Assembly: GCF_037976825.1 (NCBI RefSeq)
Contig: NZ_CP150269.1
Coordinates: 3,733,501 to 3,797,500 of the forward strand
DNA: 64,000 nt
Source of the DNA: Paenibacillus sp. FSL K6-1330
GTDB lineage: Bacteria; Bacillota; Bacilli; Paenibacillales; Paenibacillaceae
Direction of reading: 5' to 3'
The translations under genes were made by a program, and so were the position numbers. Positions 52,954 to 61,470 of this stretch are shown here, in pieces (position 1 is the first letter of the stretch; each line of letters opens with the position of its first letter). The notes under the pieces are model-generated. The model was given only the letters and a program-made list of their open reading frames with translations, searched no databases and had not been told where the DNA came from.

Positions 52954-53256
52954 ATGTTTGAGCATATCGTGCTATTGAAATTCAAGCCCGATGTTTCAAT
53001 TGAAGCAAAAGAAAGTGCAATAAAGCGCGCGCATGACTTTAAAGGGAACATTCCGGGGATCGTGGAACTTAGCGCCGGGATTAACGTTACGGAGGAAGTA
53101 GAGCATATGCAGGGGTTTACGTTGGGGATTCGTGTCACTTTTGAGGATCAAAAGGCTTGCCGGGATTATATTCAGCATCCCCTGCATCAAAGTTTATTGC
53201 AATCCATTGGCCCGTTTGTTGAAGGAATCGTCGTTATGGATTACCCGTTTGCTTAA
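52954..53256 (+). CDS. Dabb (stress-responsive alpha/beta barrel) protein
   Basis: 100 residues: starts FEHIVLLKFKPDV and ends with HPLHQSLLQSIGPFVEGIVVMDY, the Dabb fold. Dimeric small barrels of this family bind or act on quinone-like or aromatic compounds in some cases; function here unknown. GGAGGGAG precedes ATG 52954. Operon with the FMN reductase. Confidence 0.9.
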   Translation: MFEHIVLLKFKPDVSIEAKESAIKRAHDFKGNIPGIVELSAGINVTEEVEHMQGFTLGIRVTFEDQKACRDYIQHPLHQSLLQSIGPFVEGIVVMDYPFA

Positions 53257-53485
53257 TGTTCCCGATACTTGTCATGCTGAAGCATGGCATCTCCGGGAGC
53301 ACCACAGGTATCCAGGACATCATCCGCCACCTCGAAAAGTCGCATACCGCTCGAATGTTGGGAACGCTCTTCCGATTTGTTTAAGGTTCGTCGAGGCAGA
53401 CACATGCAGACCGCGTTTCTTACACTCCAATGCAACTTCAATCGGAACCGCATTTATTCCGCTATTAGAGACGATGATGATGGTT
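53253..53485 (-). pseudogene. Frameshifted SIS-domain (UPF0309-like) protein
   Basis: Leftward: GETIIIVSNSGINAVPIEVALECKKRG, then LHVSAST, then after a shift HSSGMRLFEVADDVLDTCGAPGDAML. This is the SIS sugar-isomerase fold of UPF0309 proteins, interrupted by at least one frameshift and lacking its first 100 residues. Confidence 0.6.
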
Positions 53486-53525
53486 TCTCCTGAGGTAAAT
53501 CGTATCCGGATACCATAATGTTCAA

Positions 53526-53573
53526 ATTTTCATGTTGCACCTGTAACTAAAATTTTCATCATTTTACCTCCAA
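53526..53573 (-). pseudogene. Stub of an NmrA/SDR-type gene
   Basis: GGAGGTAAAATG starts MMKILVTGAT and stops: the first strand and half the glycine loop of an NAD(P)-binding protein joined to the SIS relic. Confidence 0.4.
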
Positions 53574-53653
53574 TATTTGATTTGTTGTAACCGCCACAGT
53601 TGTAACTGTTCTGATTACAACTCGTGTATAAAAAAGCCCGCATCGAGCTTTAA

Positions 53654-54019
53654 TTATTGGGGCCTACCTTCTTTCAGCTTTATGTCAATAAAATCAACGA
53701 TCTGCTGAAGCGAGGAAATTTGAATCATAATATGTTCACGTTGACTTCTTAATTGATCCACCAGTTCAGGATAATTAACGGAATCGGAGTCGACTGAGGC
53801 AGCCAAAAATGGCCGCATCGCCTCGAGCGACATTCCCGTTTTTTTGAGGCAGGTTATTTGCTTGATCCTATAAATGTCCTCTTTTCGATAAAAGCGATGC
53901 CTGTTTTCCTTCCGTTCTGCCTGAGGCAGCAGCATGATCTTTTCGTAATAGCGAATTGTATCCTCGGAAATACCGGTTTGCTCGGCGACTTGCTTGATCG
54001 TAAAAGTTTGTTCTTCCAT
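53654..54019 (-). CDS. MerR-family regulator 2
   Basis: 121 residues: HTH (FTIKQVAEQTGISEDTIRYYEKIMLL), wing RFYRKEDIYRIKQITCLKKTGMSLEAM, then a dimerisation helix. One Cys in the YRIKQITCLKKTG helix, the position of the electrophile-sensing Cys of AdhR-like members. Divergent from an alpha/beta hydrolase gene; both promoters have 19-base spacers with a matching palindrome. Confidence 0.9.
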   Translation of the reverse strand: MEEQTFTIKQVAEQTGISEDTIRYYEKIMLLPQAERKENRHRFYRKEDIYRIKQITCLKKTGMSLEAMRPFLAASVDSDSVNYPELVDQLRSQREHIMIQISSLQQIVDFIDIKLKEGRPQ

Positions 54020-54050
54020 TATGTCTCCTCCCTAATTTGCCGTTTTGAGC

Positions 54051-54081
54051 ATTATACATCTTGGAGCATACTCCAAGTCAA
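54051..54081 (-). promoter_or_regulatory. MerR-type promoter of merR 2 itself
   Basis: Leftward: -35 TTGACT (54081-54076), 19-base spacer with CTTGGAG-N4-CTCCAAG, -10 TATAAT (54056-54051). Confidence 0.8.
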
Positions 54082-54128
54082 ACTTATTTCCATCATTTAT
54101 CCTTAATCAACTTTTTTGTTTTCGCCCC

Positions 54129-54159
54129 TTGACTTGGATTCGTCTCCAACTTTTATTAT
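54129..54159 (+). promoter_or_regulatory. MerR-type promoter of the hydrolase gene
   Basis: -35 TTGACT (54129-54134), 19-base spacer with ACTTGGA-N6-TCCAAC, -10 TATTAT (54154-54159). Half-sites match those before merR 2. Confidence 0.8.
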
Positions 54160-54222
54160 GGGATCTGACAGGGAGAAAACTCCCGGCAAAAATCTATCTT
54201 AAGAAGGGCAGGAACATTAATT

Positions 54223-55155
54223 ATGGAACTAAAGATTACCGCACCCTCTCCAGTCGTCTCGGTGAAGCCGATAGTGCTTTCAGCCCCAGGCCGTGGCGAG
54301 AATCTGCAAGTGAGAGCCTCCGCGCCGACGACCGGTCGTAACTTACCTATTATTGTTTTCTCACACGGTTCTGGCTCATCGTTGGAGGATTACGGCCCCT
54401 TGGTTGACTTCTGGGCTGCACACGGCTTCGTAGTCATTCAACCTACCCATCTCGACTCAAGGACATTGGGTCTCCCTCAGGACGATCCCCGCACACCACG
54501 GATATGGCGTTTCCGAGTGGAAGACATGAAGCGCATCCTTGATCAGCTTGATTTCCTGGAATCTGCCGTTCCCGGCCTCAGCGGGCGCCTTGACCGAAGC
54601 CGCATCGCCACAGCCGGACACTCCTTCGGCGGCCAGACGGCGGGCAACCTGTTAGGATTGCGAGTCCTCAACCCCGAGACTAAGAAGGAAGAGGACCTGT
54701 CCGACTCGCGTATCAAAGCAGGCGTGCTATTCGCCACCGCTGGGCAAGGTGGGGACAGCCTGACACCGTTCGCGGCCGAGAAGATGCCGCATCTGAACGT
54801 GAGCTTCGAGCACATGACCAAGCCCACCCTCGTGGTCGTCGGGGATCAGGACGACACTCCTAACAAATATCAGCTGACCGTTCGCGGGCCGGATTGGATG
54901 ACCGACCCTTACTTCCTCAGCCCGGGAGCCGAGAGCCTGCTCACCCTTTTTGGTGCAGAACACTCACTTGGAGGGATCGCTGGTTACGAGGTTAAAGAAA
55001 CAACAGACGAAAACCCAGAACGAGTTGCCCTGATCCAGAAGGTTACATGGGCTTACCTTCGACATGTACTCGATATTGAGCAGACCAACTGGTCGGCAGT
55101 GAAACAGACTTTGTCCGAGACGACCCATTCAATTGGTCGAATTGAATCCAAATAA
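54223..55155 (+). CDS. Alpha/beta hydrolase, chlorophyllase/PAF-acetylhydrolase-like
   Basis: 310 residues: oxyanion strand VFSHGSGSSLEDY (about 42), nucleophile elbow GHSFGGQTAGN (about 129), acid around VVGDQDDTP (about 207) and His in GAEHSLGG (about 244). No secretion signal, so a cytoplasmic esterase or dienelactone-type hydrolase. Activated by MerR 2, judging from the promoter. The G+C content looks higher than that of its regulator. Confidence 0.85.
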   Translation: MELKITAPSPVVSVKPIVLSAPGRGENLQVRASAPTTGRNLPIIVFSHGSGSSLEDYGPLVDFWAAHGFVVIQPTHLDSRTLGLPQDDPRTPRIWRFRVEDMKRILDQLDFLESAVPGLSGRLDRSRIATAGHSFGGQTAGNLLGLRVLNPETKKEEDLSDSRIKAGVLFATAGQGGDSLTPFAAEKMPHLNVSFEHMTKPTLVVVGDQDDTPNKYQLTVRGPDWMTDPYFLSPGAESLLTLFGAEHSLGGIAGYEVKETTDENPERVALIQKVTWAYLRHVLDIEQTNWSAVKQTLSETTHSIGRIESK

Positions 55156-55172
55156 AGCTCTAGAGAAAGACA

Positions 55173-55222
55173 GCGAGCTCCCCCGCCGGCCCAATGCCTG
55201 TGAGGGAGCTCACTCTCTTTTT
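55173..55222 (+). terminator. Terminator of the hydrolase gene
   Basis: GCGAGCTCCC / GGGAGCTCACT with CTCTTTTTC tail. Confidence 0.75.
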
Positions 55223-55241
55223 CTGATCAGCACGCAAAAAA

Positions 55242-55365
55242 TTAAAAGATTGTCGGTACCATTCCCCCATCTATTCGGATCGGGGATCCTTTGAAGGCGG
55301 AGGCCCCATCTCCCGCCTCGTTTGGCCGGATCGCTTCTTGCCTTCTAAAAGGCGGCGTATTCATG
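55242..55365 (-). pseudogene. C-terminal relic of a short-chain dehydrogenase
   Basis: Leftward frame: FRRQEAIRPNEAGDG, ASAFKGSPIRIDGGMVPTI and stop, the classic C-terminus of FabG-like SDRs (xGxxxxVDGGxxxT). Nothing of the cofactor or catalytic regions remains. Confidence 0.65.
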
Positions 55366-55384
55366 TACAGTTTGTTAAGGTACG

Positions 55385-55861
55385 TTAGCGATAGAAGTCA
55401 ACCATATCTCCAAACAGCCGTTTAATAAATTCGAGCTCACTTTCGTTATATCTTTCCAAAAATTCGTACATTCTTTGCTTTTCCTTCGCATGAAGCTCAT
55501 CATGAGCAGCAAATAGCTTTTTGCCGACAGGCGTTAGCCGAAAATACACTTCCTTTTTGTTGTCGTTGAGCTGGGCTTTTCGCACCCAACCTGCCTTTAG
55601 TAATTTATTTGCGATCTTGGAGGTATTTCCTTTACTTAAATTCATTCTCTCCGCGATGGAAGTGAGATTGATCGGCTCCTGCTCTCCGATGCACGCAATG
55701 GTGTGCAGTTCCGTCATATTCAAGCTGAATTCCGATTCAATATGCTTCCGGATATCCTCCAGGTATGTGGCAGTTATTCGGGTTTCATATTGCTCTTTTT
55801 GCTCAAGAAACTGAACGAAAAATTCATGAATGGCGGTTTTGTTCTTACTGGCAGTATCCAT
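55385..55861 (-). CDS. MarR-family regulator
   Basis: 158 residues: winged HTH (ITSI... NLTSIAERMNLSKGNTSKIANKLLKAGWV; wing NDNKKEVYFRLT) with dimerisation helices at both ends. ATG 55861 follows GAGGAG. Divergent from the RidA/monooxygenase genes. Palindromes TTGTT(T)C-N4-GAAACAA at 55906 and 55985 lie between. Confidence 0.9.
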   Translation of the reverse strand: MDTASKNKTAIHEFFVQFLEQKEQYETRITATYLEDIRKHIESEFSLNMTELHTIACIGEQEPINLTSIAERMNLSKGNTSKIANKLLKAGWVRKAQLNDNKKEVYFRLTPVGKKLFAAHDELHAKEKQRMYEFLERYNESELEFIKRLFGDMVDFYR

Positions 55862-55905
55862 GATTATGCTGGCTCCTCGACTTATTTGTTTTATTATATC
55901 ATAGA

Positions 55906-55923
55906 TTGTTCTCTGAGAAACAA
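55906..55923. promoter_or_regulatory. MarR operator 1
   Basis: TTGTTCTCTGAGAAACAA, imperfect 18-base palindrome, 45 bases upstream of the marR start. Confidence 0.6.
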
Positions 55924-55984
55924 ACGGGCATACTCATATTGAGCTTGGGGTTGACAGAATAAAGAGTGACCAAGTACAATGATA

Positions 55985-56002
55985 TTGTTTCGTATGAAAC
56001 AA
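55985..56002. promoter_or_regulatory. MarR operator 2
   Basis: TTGTTTCGTATGAAACAA, perfect 7+7 arms; a third half-site GAAACAA-like sequence occurs near 56060. Confidence 0.7.
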
Positions 56003-56096
56003 AAATTATATATAACTTTTGTCACTCTCTTTTTAACAAACAATAAAAAAAGATTCTAACGAAACAATATTTAATGAAGGAGGAGCATACCTGCCT

Positions 56097-56498
56097 ATGG
56101 AAATCGTGAATCCGAAGACATTGACGGATAAGGTTACATCTGTAATTTCTCATGTCGTGGTAACTACTGCCTCTAAACTGGCCTTCATTTCAGGTCAGGT
56201 TTCTGTAGATGAAACGGGAGCATTGGTCGGTTCAGGGGACTATTACGCGCAAGCAATTCAAGTGTTTACCAATCTTAAGTATGCATTGGAAGCCGCGCGG
56301 GCGGATCCATTGTACATTGCAAAAATGAATATTTTTGTGGTAAACCACAACCCGGAACTGATTTCGATTATTTTTGACGCCGGATTTCATGTGTTTGGCC
56401 CTAACTGGCCGAAGACAGCAAGTACCTATATAGGCGTTCAAGCACTAGCCGATCCTGAATGGCTTATCGAAATAGACGCTATCGTGATCTTCCCATAA
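56097..56498 (+). CDS. RidA/YjgF-family protein
   Basis: 133 residues of the RidA fold (LAFISGQVSVDETGALVGSGDYYAQ; TASTYIGVQALADPEWLIEIDAI). The canonical enamine/imine deaminase Arg is not in its usual R-x-x-V context here (the strand reads STYIGVQAL), so deaminase activity is uncertain; this resembles Rid subfamilies found beside catabolic oxygenases. GAAGGAGG precedes ATG 56097. Operon with the flavin monooxygenase. Confidence 0.85.
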   Translation: MEIVNPKTLTDKVTSVISHVVVTTASKLAFISGQVSVDETGALVGSGDYYAQAIQVFTNLKYALEAARADPLYIAKMNIFVVNHNPELISIIFDAGFHVFGPNWPKTASTYIGVQALADPEWLIEIDAIVIFP

Positions 56499-56522
56499 TA
56501 TTTAAGAAAAGAGGTTATTTAT

Positions 56523-58019
56523 ATGAAATATGAAGTCATCCTTATCGGTGGCGGACCTGTCGGCATGATGTTGGCTGGAGAATTGGCATTAGCCGGTGTA
56601 AAGGTCTGCGTTATTGAGCGATTAAAAGAGACAACTCCATATTCACGTGCGCTTACCGTACATCCACGAACCCTTGAAATATTAGATATGCGTGGAGTGA
56701 AATCGAAATTAATCAGTAAAGGCCGCTTACTTTCAAGAGGGCATTTTGCCGGATTAGAAACTCCTTTGGATTTTTCGATGTTGGATTCTTCTTCCAATCA
56801 CACCCTCTTTTTACCGCAAAGTGAGACGGAGCAGGTGTTGGAGGAATGGGCGCTTAGCCTTGGCGCAGAGGTCTGGAGAGAGGTTGAGGCTCTATCTGTG
56901 CATCAGGATGAGGATGGGGTTGACGTTAAGATCGCGGGACCTCATGGAGAAACAACGTTAAAATCTGCTTATGTGGTAGGTACGGATGGAGCTAGAAGTT
57001 TGGTTCGCAAACATGCAAATATATCATTCGAAGGTACAGATGCGACCTTCACGGCTATTCTGGGCGATGCCGTTCTATCTGATTTAGCTCCTATGAGTGT
57101 CATATCCCGGATTACAGAAAAAGGATTGGTCAGCATCATGCCAATCAATGATCATATCTATCGAGTCTTGATGATCGATATGGAGAGACGTAACATCTCT
57201 AAGGATGAGACCGTTACATTGGAAGAGTTTCGTTCATCGCTCATCCGTACGACCGGAAGCGACTTGGGATTGAACGATGTGAAATGGATGTCCCGTTTCG
57301 GAAATGCTACGCGGCAAGCGGGACGCTATCGGAATGTTCGATTGTTCTTGGCGGGAGATTCGGCGCACATTCATTTTCCCGCTGGTGGACAGGGAATGAA
57401 CGTCGGCTTACAAGAAGCGATGAACTTAGGCTGGAAGCTTGCAGGAGCAATCAAAGGCTGGGCCCCGGACTGGCTATTGGACAGTTATCATGCCGAACGT
57501 TTTCCATGGAATACGGCCTTGCTCCGGAATACCGAGGTCCAAACCCTGCTTCTGGACGTGACTCCTCCTATCACGGAACTGCGAAGCATGCTGGCTGATC
57601 TGATTCAAATACCGGAGGCTAATTATCAAATCGCTGCACAAATTTCCGCAATGGATGTACATTATGCACCCGACGCCGAAGCGCCTCCCCATCCTTTAAA
57701 CGGGAAACGGTTCAAGGATCTCAGCTTAAAGCTGAAAGACGGGCAATTGGTGAACTCCTATCCGCTCCTGCACAAAGGTACTTTTCTTCTGTTGCATTTC
57801 CATTCTAATGAACAGAATAGCGGCCAATGGGAAACGTATAGCCATCTTCAAGTTGTACATGCCTCTTTGGCTGAGGCTGACGCGGATTGGAACGACGTCC
57901 ACACGGCGCTTATTCGGCCGGATGGACATATTGCCTGGGCGATTCCACTATCCGATCCGAATCCAATGCAAACCATAAATGAAGGAATCACTCGCTGGTG
58001 CGGAAACATTACGGATTAG
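56523..58019 (+). CDS. Class A FAD-dependent aromatic monooxygenase
   Basis: 498 residues of the PheA/TfdB/Rox group, which hydroxylate aromatic rings using NAD(P)H and O2. Motifs: FAD-binding GGGPVGMMLAGELALAG (about 9-25), the DG motif in VGTDGARSLVRK (about 155), the GD motif FLAGDSAHIHFPAGGQGMN (about 278-296), and a thioredoxin-like C-terminal domain (about 385-498). Similar enzymes inactivate rifampicin or degrade phenols. 24 bases after ridA. Likely MarR-regulated. Confidence 0.92.
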   Translation: MKYEVILIGGGPVGMMLAGELALAGVKVCVIERLKETTPYSRALTVHPRTLEILDMRGVKSKLISKGRLLSRGHFAGLETPLDFSMLDSSSNHTLFLPQSETEQVLEEWALSLGAEVWREVEALSVHQDEDGVDVKIAGPHGETTLKSAYVVGTDGARSLVRKHANISFEGTDATFTAILGDAVLSDLAPMSVISRITEKGLVSIMPINDHIYRVLMIDMERRNISKDETVTLEEFRSSLIRTTGSDLGLNDVKWMSRFGNATRQAGRYRNVRLFLAGDSAHIHFPAGGQGMNVGLQEAMNLGWKLAGAIKGWAPDWLLDSYHAERFPWNTALLRNTEVQTLLLDVTPPITELRSMLADLIQIPEANYQIAAQISAMDVHYAPDAEAPPHPLNGKRFKDLSLKLKDGQLVNSYPLLHKGTFLLLHFHSNEQNSGQWETYSHLQVVHASLAEADADWNDVHTALIRPDGHIAWAIPLSDPNPMQTINEGITRWCGNITD

Positions 58020-58109
58020 TAATTCGTTTGAGGTGTGTAACTGCCTCCCCCTTACCCAGCTAAGGCAAGGTCTGTAGATGATTGAACAAGCACCGTCCTT
58101 TATGTCAAT

Positions 58110-58152
58110 GGAATCAAGTTTTTATCCTCAGGTTGGGATAAAACTTGATTCC
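58110..58152. terminator. Long perfect-arm hairpin
   Basis: GGAATCAAGTTTTTATCC pairs with GGATAAAACTTGATTCC around a short loop, about 90 bases after the monooxygenase stop. Likely terminator; it resembles family 1 in style but not in sequence. Confidence 0.6.
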
Positions 58153-58178
58153 TTAAATCCCTCTACGTTATGGCTATC

Positions 58179-58280
58179 TTAGTTTTGATGGTATGTCATT
58201 AAAATAGACACCTCTTCAATATAAATCGGCGTTGCAATGGCCTTATCGGCAGGATCAAAAACCTCCAACTTAGAAAGTTA
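58179..58280 (-). pseudogene. Unidentified C-terminal relic
   Basis: Leftward frame of about 32 codons (VFDPADKAIATPIYIEEVSI, ending TYHQN) without a start. Protein-like but not recognised. Confidence 0.2.
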
Positions 58281-58340
58281 CCATGGTTCTAAAAAAAGAC
58301 GCCCCAGCGCTGAACCATGCTCCTTCTACCCTCGCTAATT

Positions 58341-58946
58341 TTATTCCTCGACGGCGATGCCGGCAGCTCTTAAATGCCCGTATGCAACGATTCTACTAAA
58401 CTGAGATGAAACTTCATCTGCAGGAAGGGGTTTATCGTTTTTAATCCACCAAATTACAATCCCCATGAAAGACGATCCGAGGTATTCGAGCAGCAATTCC
58501 TTGGATATTGCTAATGGGGAGTTTCCCTGAGCAGGTTTCCACCCCTCCATTAATTTATCTTTAATGATATTCTCCATTTTCGCTTGAAACTGATAGATTC
58601 TATTCTCTTCAATTAACATGGAATGATAAAAGGTCATATTTAGGGAAATATGTTTCAGTACCGTTTGCATGACTGTTTCGAGTAGAGAAATACTGAAAGG
58701 ATTCATGCTGATGGGACAAAGAACGACCGCATCCTTTAATTCGCTCAACAATTCATTCATACATGTATCTAATAAATCAGGTTTATTTTGGTAGTGGAGA
58801 TAAAAAGTGTTTCGATTGATCATAGCCCGATCGGCAATATCCTGGATCGTTATCGCTTCATATCCCTTTTCCCGAATAAGCTCATAAAACGCTTTTCGAA
58901 TCGATTGTTTCGTGCGCAGTATTCTTAGGTCGGTTTTCTTGTTCAT
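58341..58946 (-). CDS. TetR-family regulator
   Basis: 201 residues: HTH (ITIQDIADRAMINRNTFYLHYQNKPDLL, about 33-60) and a C-terminal domain with WWIKNDKPLP, of the TetR_C_7/14 type. ATG 58946 follows AGGGGG; the frame is open further to 58991 without a site. Divergent from the NTF2-like gene; the 33-base palindrome at 59076 is its probable operator. Confidence 0.88.
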   Translation of the reverse strand: MNKKTDLRILRTKQSIRKAFYELIREKGYEAITIQDIADRAMINRNTFYLHYQNKPDLLDTCMNELLSELKDAVVLCPISMNPFSISLLETVMQTVLKHISLNMTFYHSMLIEENRIYQFQAKMENIIKDKLMEGWKPAQGNSPLAISKELLLEYLGSSFMGIVIWWIKNDKPLPADEVSSQFSRIVAYGHLRAAGIAVEE

Positions 58947-59075
58947 TGTTTTCGTTCCCCCTAAATTTATTTTTAGGTCGTTAAGCGACAAAGTTTTATG
59001 AGTTGTCTGTTATACTTCAAAACTAAAAATATTGAATATTGAGCGTTGTATTAACCTCTACTATAATGAGCATCA

Positions 59076-59108
59076 GATAAATAAACAACATATTGTTCAT
59101 TATTTATC
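59076..59108. promoter_or_regulatory. Large palindrome between tetR and the NTF2-like gene
   Basis: GATAAATAA ... TTATTTATC outer arms with inner AACA/TGTT arms around ACATAT; 33 bases in all, ending 33 bases before the NTF2-like start. Probable TetR operator. Confidence 0.65.
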
Positions 59109-59141
59109 TAATGACTAAAAAAATCCAAGGAGGATATTTCA

Positions 59142-59921
59142 ATGACATCCAACCATCAAAATGAGCTTGTTCGTAAGGCAGTCGCCGTACTGGAAAGTTT
59201 TGAGAGCGGCAACCCCGAAGCGATTACGGCTTACGTTCATCCAGATCAATATATTCAACACAATCAGGCCTTACTCGATGGTCGTGAAGCCATGCTTGGC
59301 GCACTTGATCATTTAAAGGAGATTGGTACTAAGGTAAACATTAAGCGGATTTTAGTCGACGGAAATTATGTTGCTCTTCATTCTGTATATGATTTTCACG
59401 GCCCTAAAATCGTATATGATATCTTCCGTTTTGAGAATGGACTAATCGTTGAACATTGGGACAATTTGCAAGAGATGGTGGAGAAGACACCAAGCAAACA
59501 TACGATGATTGACGGACCGATTACGATTAAGGATATCGACAAGACGGATGCCAACAAAGCACTTGTCAAAAGCTATGTTGAGAACATCTTGCTCGGGAAG
59601 AACCCTGACCTGCTTGCCTCTTACTTTGATGGAGATAACTACATTCAGCATAGTCCGCATATTGCAGACGGTCTTTCCGGTCTTCACGCTGCTTTGCAGG
59701 CTCTGAAGGAGAAAAATATTGAGTTTGAATATACTCATGTCCATCAAGTAATCGGACAAGGCAATTTTGTTCTTACAGTAAGTGAAGGTCTATTTGATGG
59801 TCAACATACTGCTTTCTACGATTTGTTCCGCGTAGAGGATGGAAAGATCGCTGAGCATTGGGACGTAATCGAGGCCATACTGCCGGCAGAAAAACGAAAA
59901 AATTCAAACAGTAGATTTTGA
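59142..59921 (+). CDS. Tandem SnoaL/NTF2-like domain protein
   Basis: 259 residues formed by two similar SnoaL/NTF2-like halves: half 1 has YVHPDQYIQHNQALLDGREAM and YDIFRFENGLIVEHWDNLQE; half 2 has YFDGDNYIQHSPHIADGLSGL and YDLFRVEDGKIAEHWDVIEA. The repeated YIQH and EHWD strongly suggest an internal duplication. Such folds bind small hydrophobic molecules or act as cyclases/isomerases. AAGGAGG precedes ATG 59142. Confidence 0.88.
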   Translation: MTSNHQNELVRKAVAVLESFESGNPEAITAYVHPDQYIQHNQALLDGREAMLGALDHLKEIGTKVNIKRILVDGNYVALHSVYDFHGPKIVYDIFRFENGLIVEHWDNLQEMVEKTPSKHTMIDGPITIKDIDKTDANKALVKSYVENILLGKNPDLLASYFDGDNYIQHSPHIADGLSGLHAALQALKEKNIEFEYTHVHQVIGQGNFVLTVSEGLFDGQHTAFYDLFRVEDGKIAEHWDVIEAILPAEKRKNSNSRF

Positions 59922-59943
59922 AGTTTGTGTAGCTGAATCGGAA

Positions 59944-59983
59944 GAAAGACATCGCCGAATTTAAGTACGGTGATGTCTTTCGC
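59944..59983 (+). terminator. Terminator of the NTF2-like gene
   Basis: GAAAGACATCGCCG / CGGTGATGTCTTTC, 22 bases after the stop. A smaller hairpin AGCGTTGCTGCAACGCT with ATTTTTAT follows at about 60031. Confidence 0.7.
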
Positions 59984-60174
59984 TTCACGAATGTACTTGA
60001 GTGATAAATCGTGTAATCAAATGGATACAGAAGCGTTGCTGCAACGCTATTTTTATTCATTGCAATGAAGTGACCGTGTGGTGCAGCCATATTTATGGTG
60101 AACCTTTCACAAATGAACATTGCGGTTGATAATCAACAATCTGTTCATTATAAAGAAATGAGGAGTAAAGGATC

Positions 60175-61356
60175 ATGAAAATGCTGACACAAAAAATGAT
60201 GTGGCTGGGAATGGTGCTCGTCCTGATCGTGTTGACCGTATTCGGGTTAGCGATGATGGGATCGGTGCTAGGATCGAAGTCAAAGGAGCTCCCGGTGGCC
60301 CTCGTTATCCTGGACCAGCCGACGGAGCTGTCGACTGGAGGAACGTTTGCGGTAGGGGAAATGATCCAGGAAAAGTTGTTGTCGAACCCGGCAATGCCCT
60401 TCGTCTGGCATGTCGTGGATTCCGAGCAAAAGGCTCGGGAAGGACTGGATAAACGCGAATATTACGGAGCGATGGTGATTCCGGCGGATCTGAGCAGCGG
60501 TTTACTCTCGTTAGCAACTCACTCGCCGATTCACCCTAATGTGAAAATCATCTCCAACGAGGGTATGAACACCCAAGCCTCGATGGTCGTAAGACAGGCA
60601 ATGGGGCAAGCGTTGAAAATGATCAACGGGGAACTGTTGCAGCAGCTGCTTGGGCAAATCGGACAGCAAACGGAGCAGATTCCGGTTCAATCGGCTAAAG
60701 CTTTAATGACACCGGTGAACGTTCAGGAGGAAGTCGTGCATCCACCGGGAGCGAATAATGCGTCGGGGAATGCGCCGGGTTTGTTTACCCAGATTATTTG
60801 GATCGGCAGCATGGTGACCGGAGTCGTCTTGTTCCTGGCTAGCCAGAAGGCGGTCGCCGCGGGTTCAAGGAGATGGACCGTCAGCGCGCTGCAAGCTATC
60901 GGGGGGCTTGCGATCGTCGGCATAGCCTCGTGCTTCACCATATGGATGGCTTCGTCGTGGTACGGCATGGAACTGGCGAACACTGGGGAGACGTGGTTGT
61001 TCTTATGGTTGGCTGGATCGGCGTTCTTCTTGTTGCAATCCTCCTTGCTAAATTGGATCGGATTCCGGGCAATACCGCTGCTCGTACTTCTAATGTTCTT
61101 CTCCATGCCGCTGTTGAACATGGCTCCGGAGTTCTTGTCGCAGACGACGCGAGATTGGATCTATTCGTGGACGCCACTGCGGTTCGCGGCAGGAGGGTTA
61201 CGGGAAGTAATGTACTTCGGCGGACTGGACGCAGTTGGCTCAAACGCCTTGATTTTGTGGGGCGTCGCCGTGGGATTTTTGGTTCTGCTGCTCGCTTCCG
61301 GATTTAAGGCCGGGCGAGCAACAGATGCGCCCCCTTCTTCTGTTACAGGTGATTAA
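60175..61356 (+). CDS. YhgE/Pip-like membrane protein (ABC-2 type permease fold)
   Basis: 393 residues: one N-terminal membrane helix (MVLVLIVLTVFGLAMMG), a large extracellular domain (about 35-190) with the VALVILDQPTE and YYGAMVIPADLS strands of the YhgE/Pip N-terminal domain, then five to six helices (about 200-380). Members include phage-infection protein and exporter-like permeases. GAGGAG precedes ATG 60175. The inverted repeat ATGAACATT...AATCTGTTCAT just upstream may be another TetR-type site. G+C higher than its neighbours. Confidence 0.8.
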   Translation: MKMLTQKMMWLGMVLVLIVLTVFGLAMMGSVLGSKSKELPVALVILDQPTELSTGGTFAVGEMIQEKLLSNPAMPFVWHVVDSEQKAREGLDKREYYGAMVIPADLSSGLLSLATHSPIHPNVKIISNEGMNTQASMVVRQAMGQALKMINGELLQQLLGQIGQQTEQIPVQSAKALMTPVNVQEEVVHPPGANNASGNAPGLFTQIIWIGSMVTGVVLFLASQKAVAAGSRRWTVSALQAIGGLAIVGIASCFTIWMASSWYGMELANTGETWLFLWLAGSAFFLLQSSLLNWIGFRAIPLLVLLMFFSMPLLNMAPEFLSQTTRDWIYSWTPLRFAAGGLREVMYFGGLDAVGSNALILWGVAVGFLVLLLASGFKAGRATDAPPSSVTGD

Positions 61357-61470
61357 TATAAAGATAAGAACAATCCACGTTTCCGAAATGCCTATTAAGC
61401 GAGTATGTTCTTGTCGTCTTACAATTTATGCAGCACTTACTACGCTGTTTTATTGAACTTTCGCCCCTCT

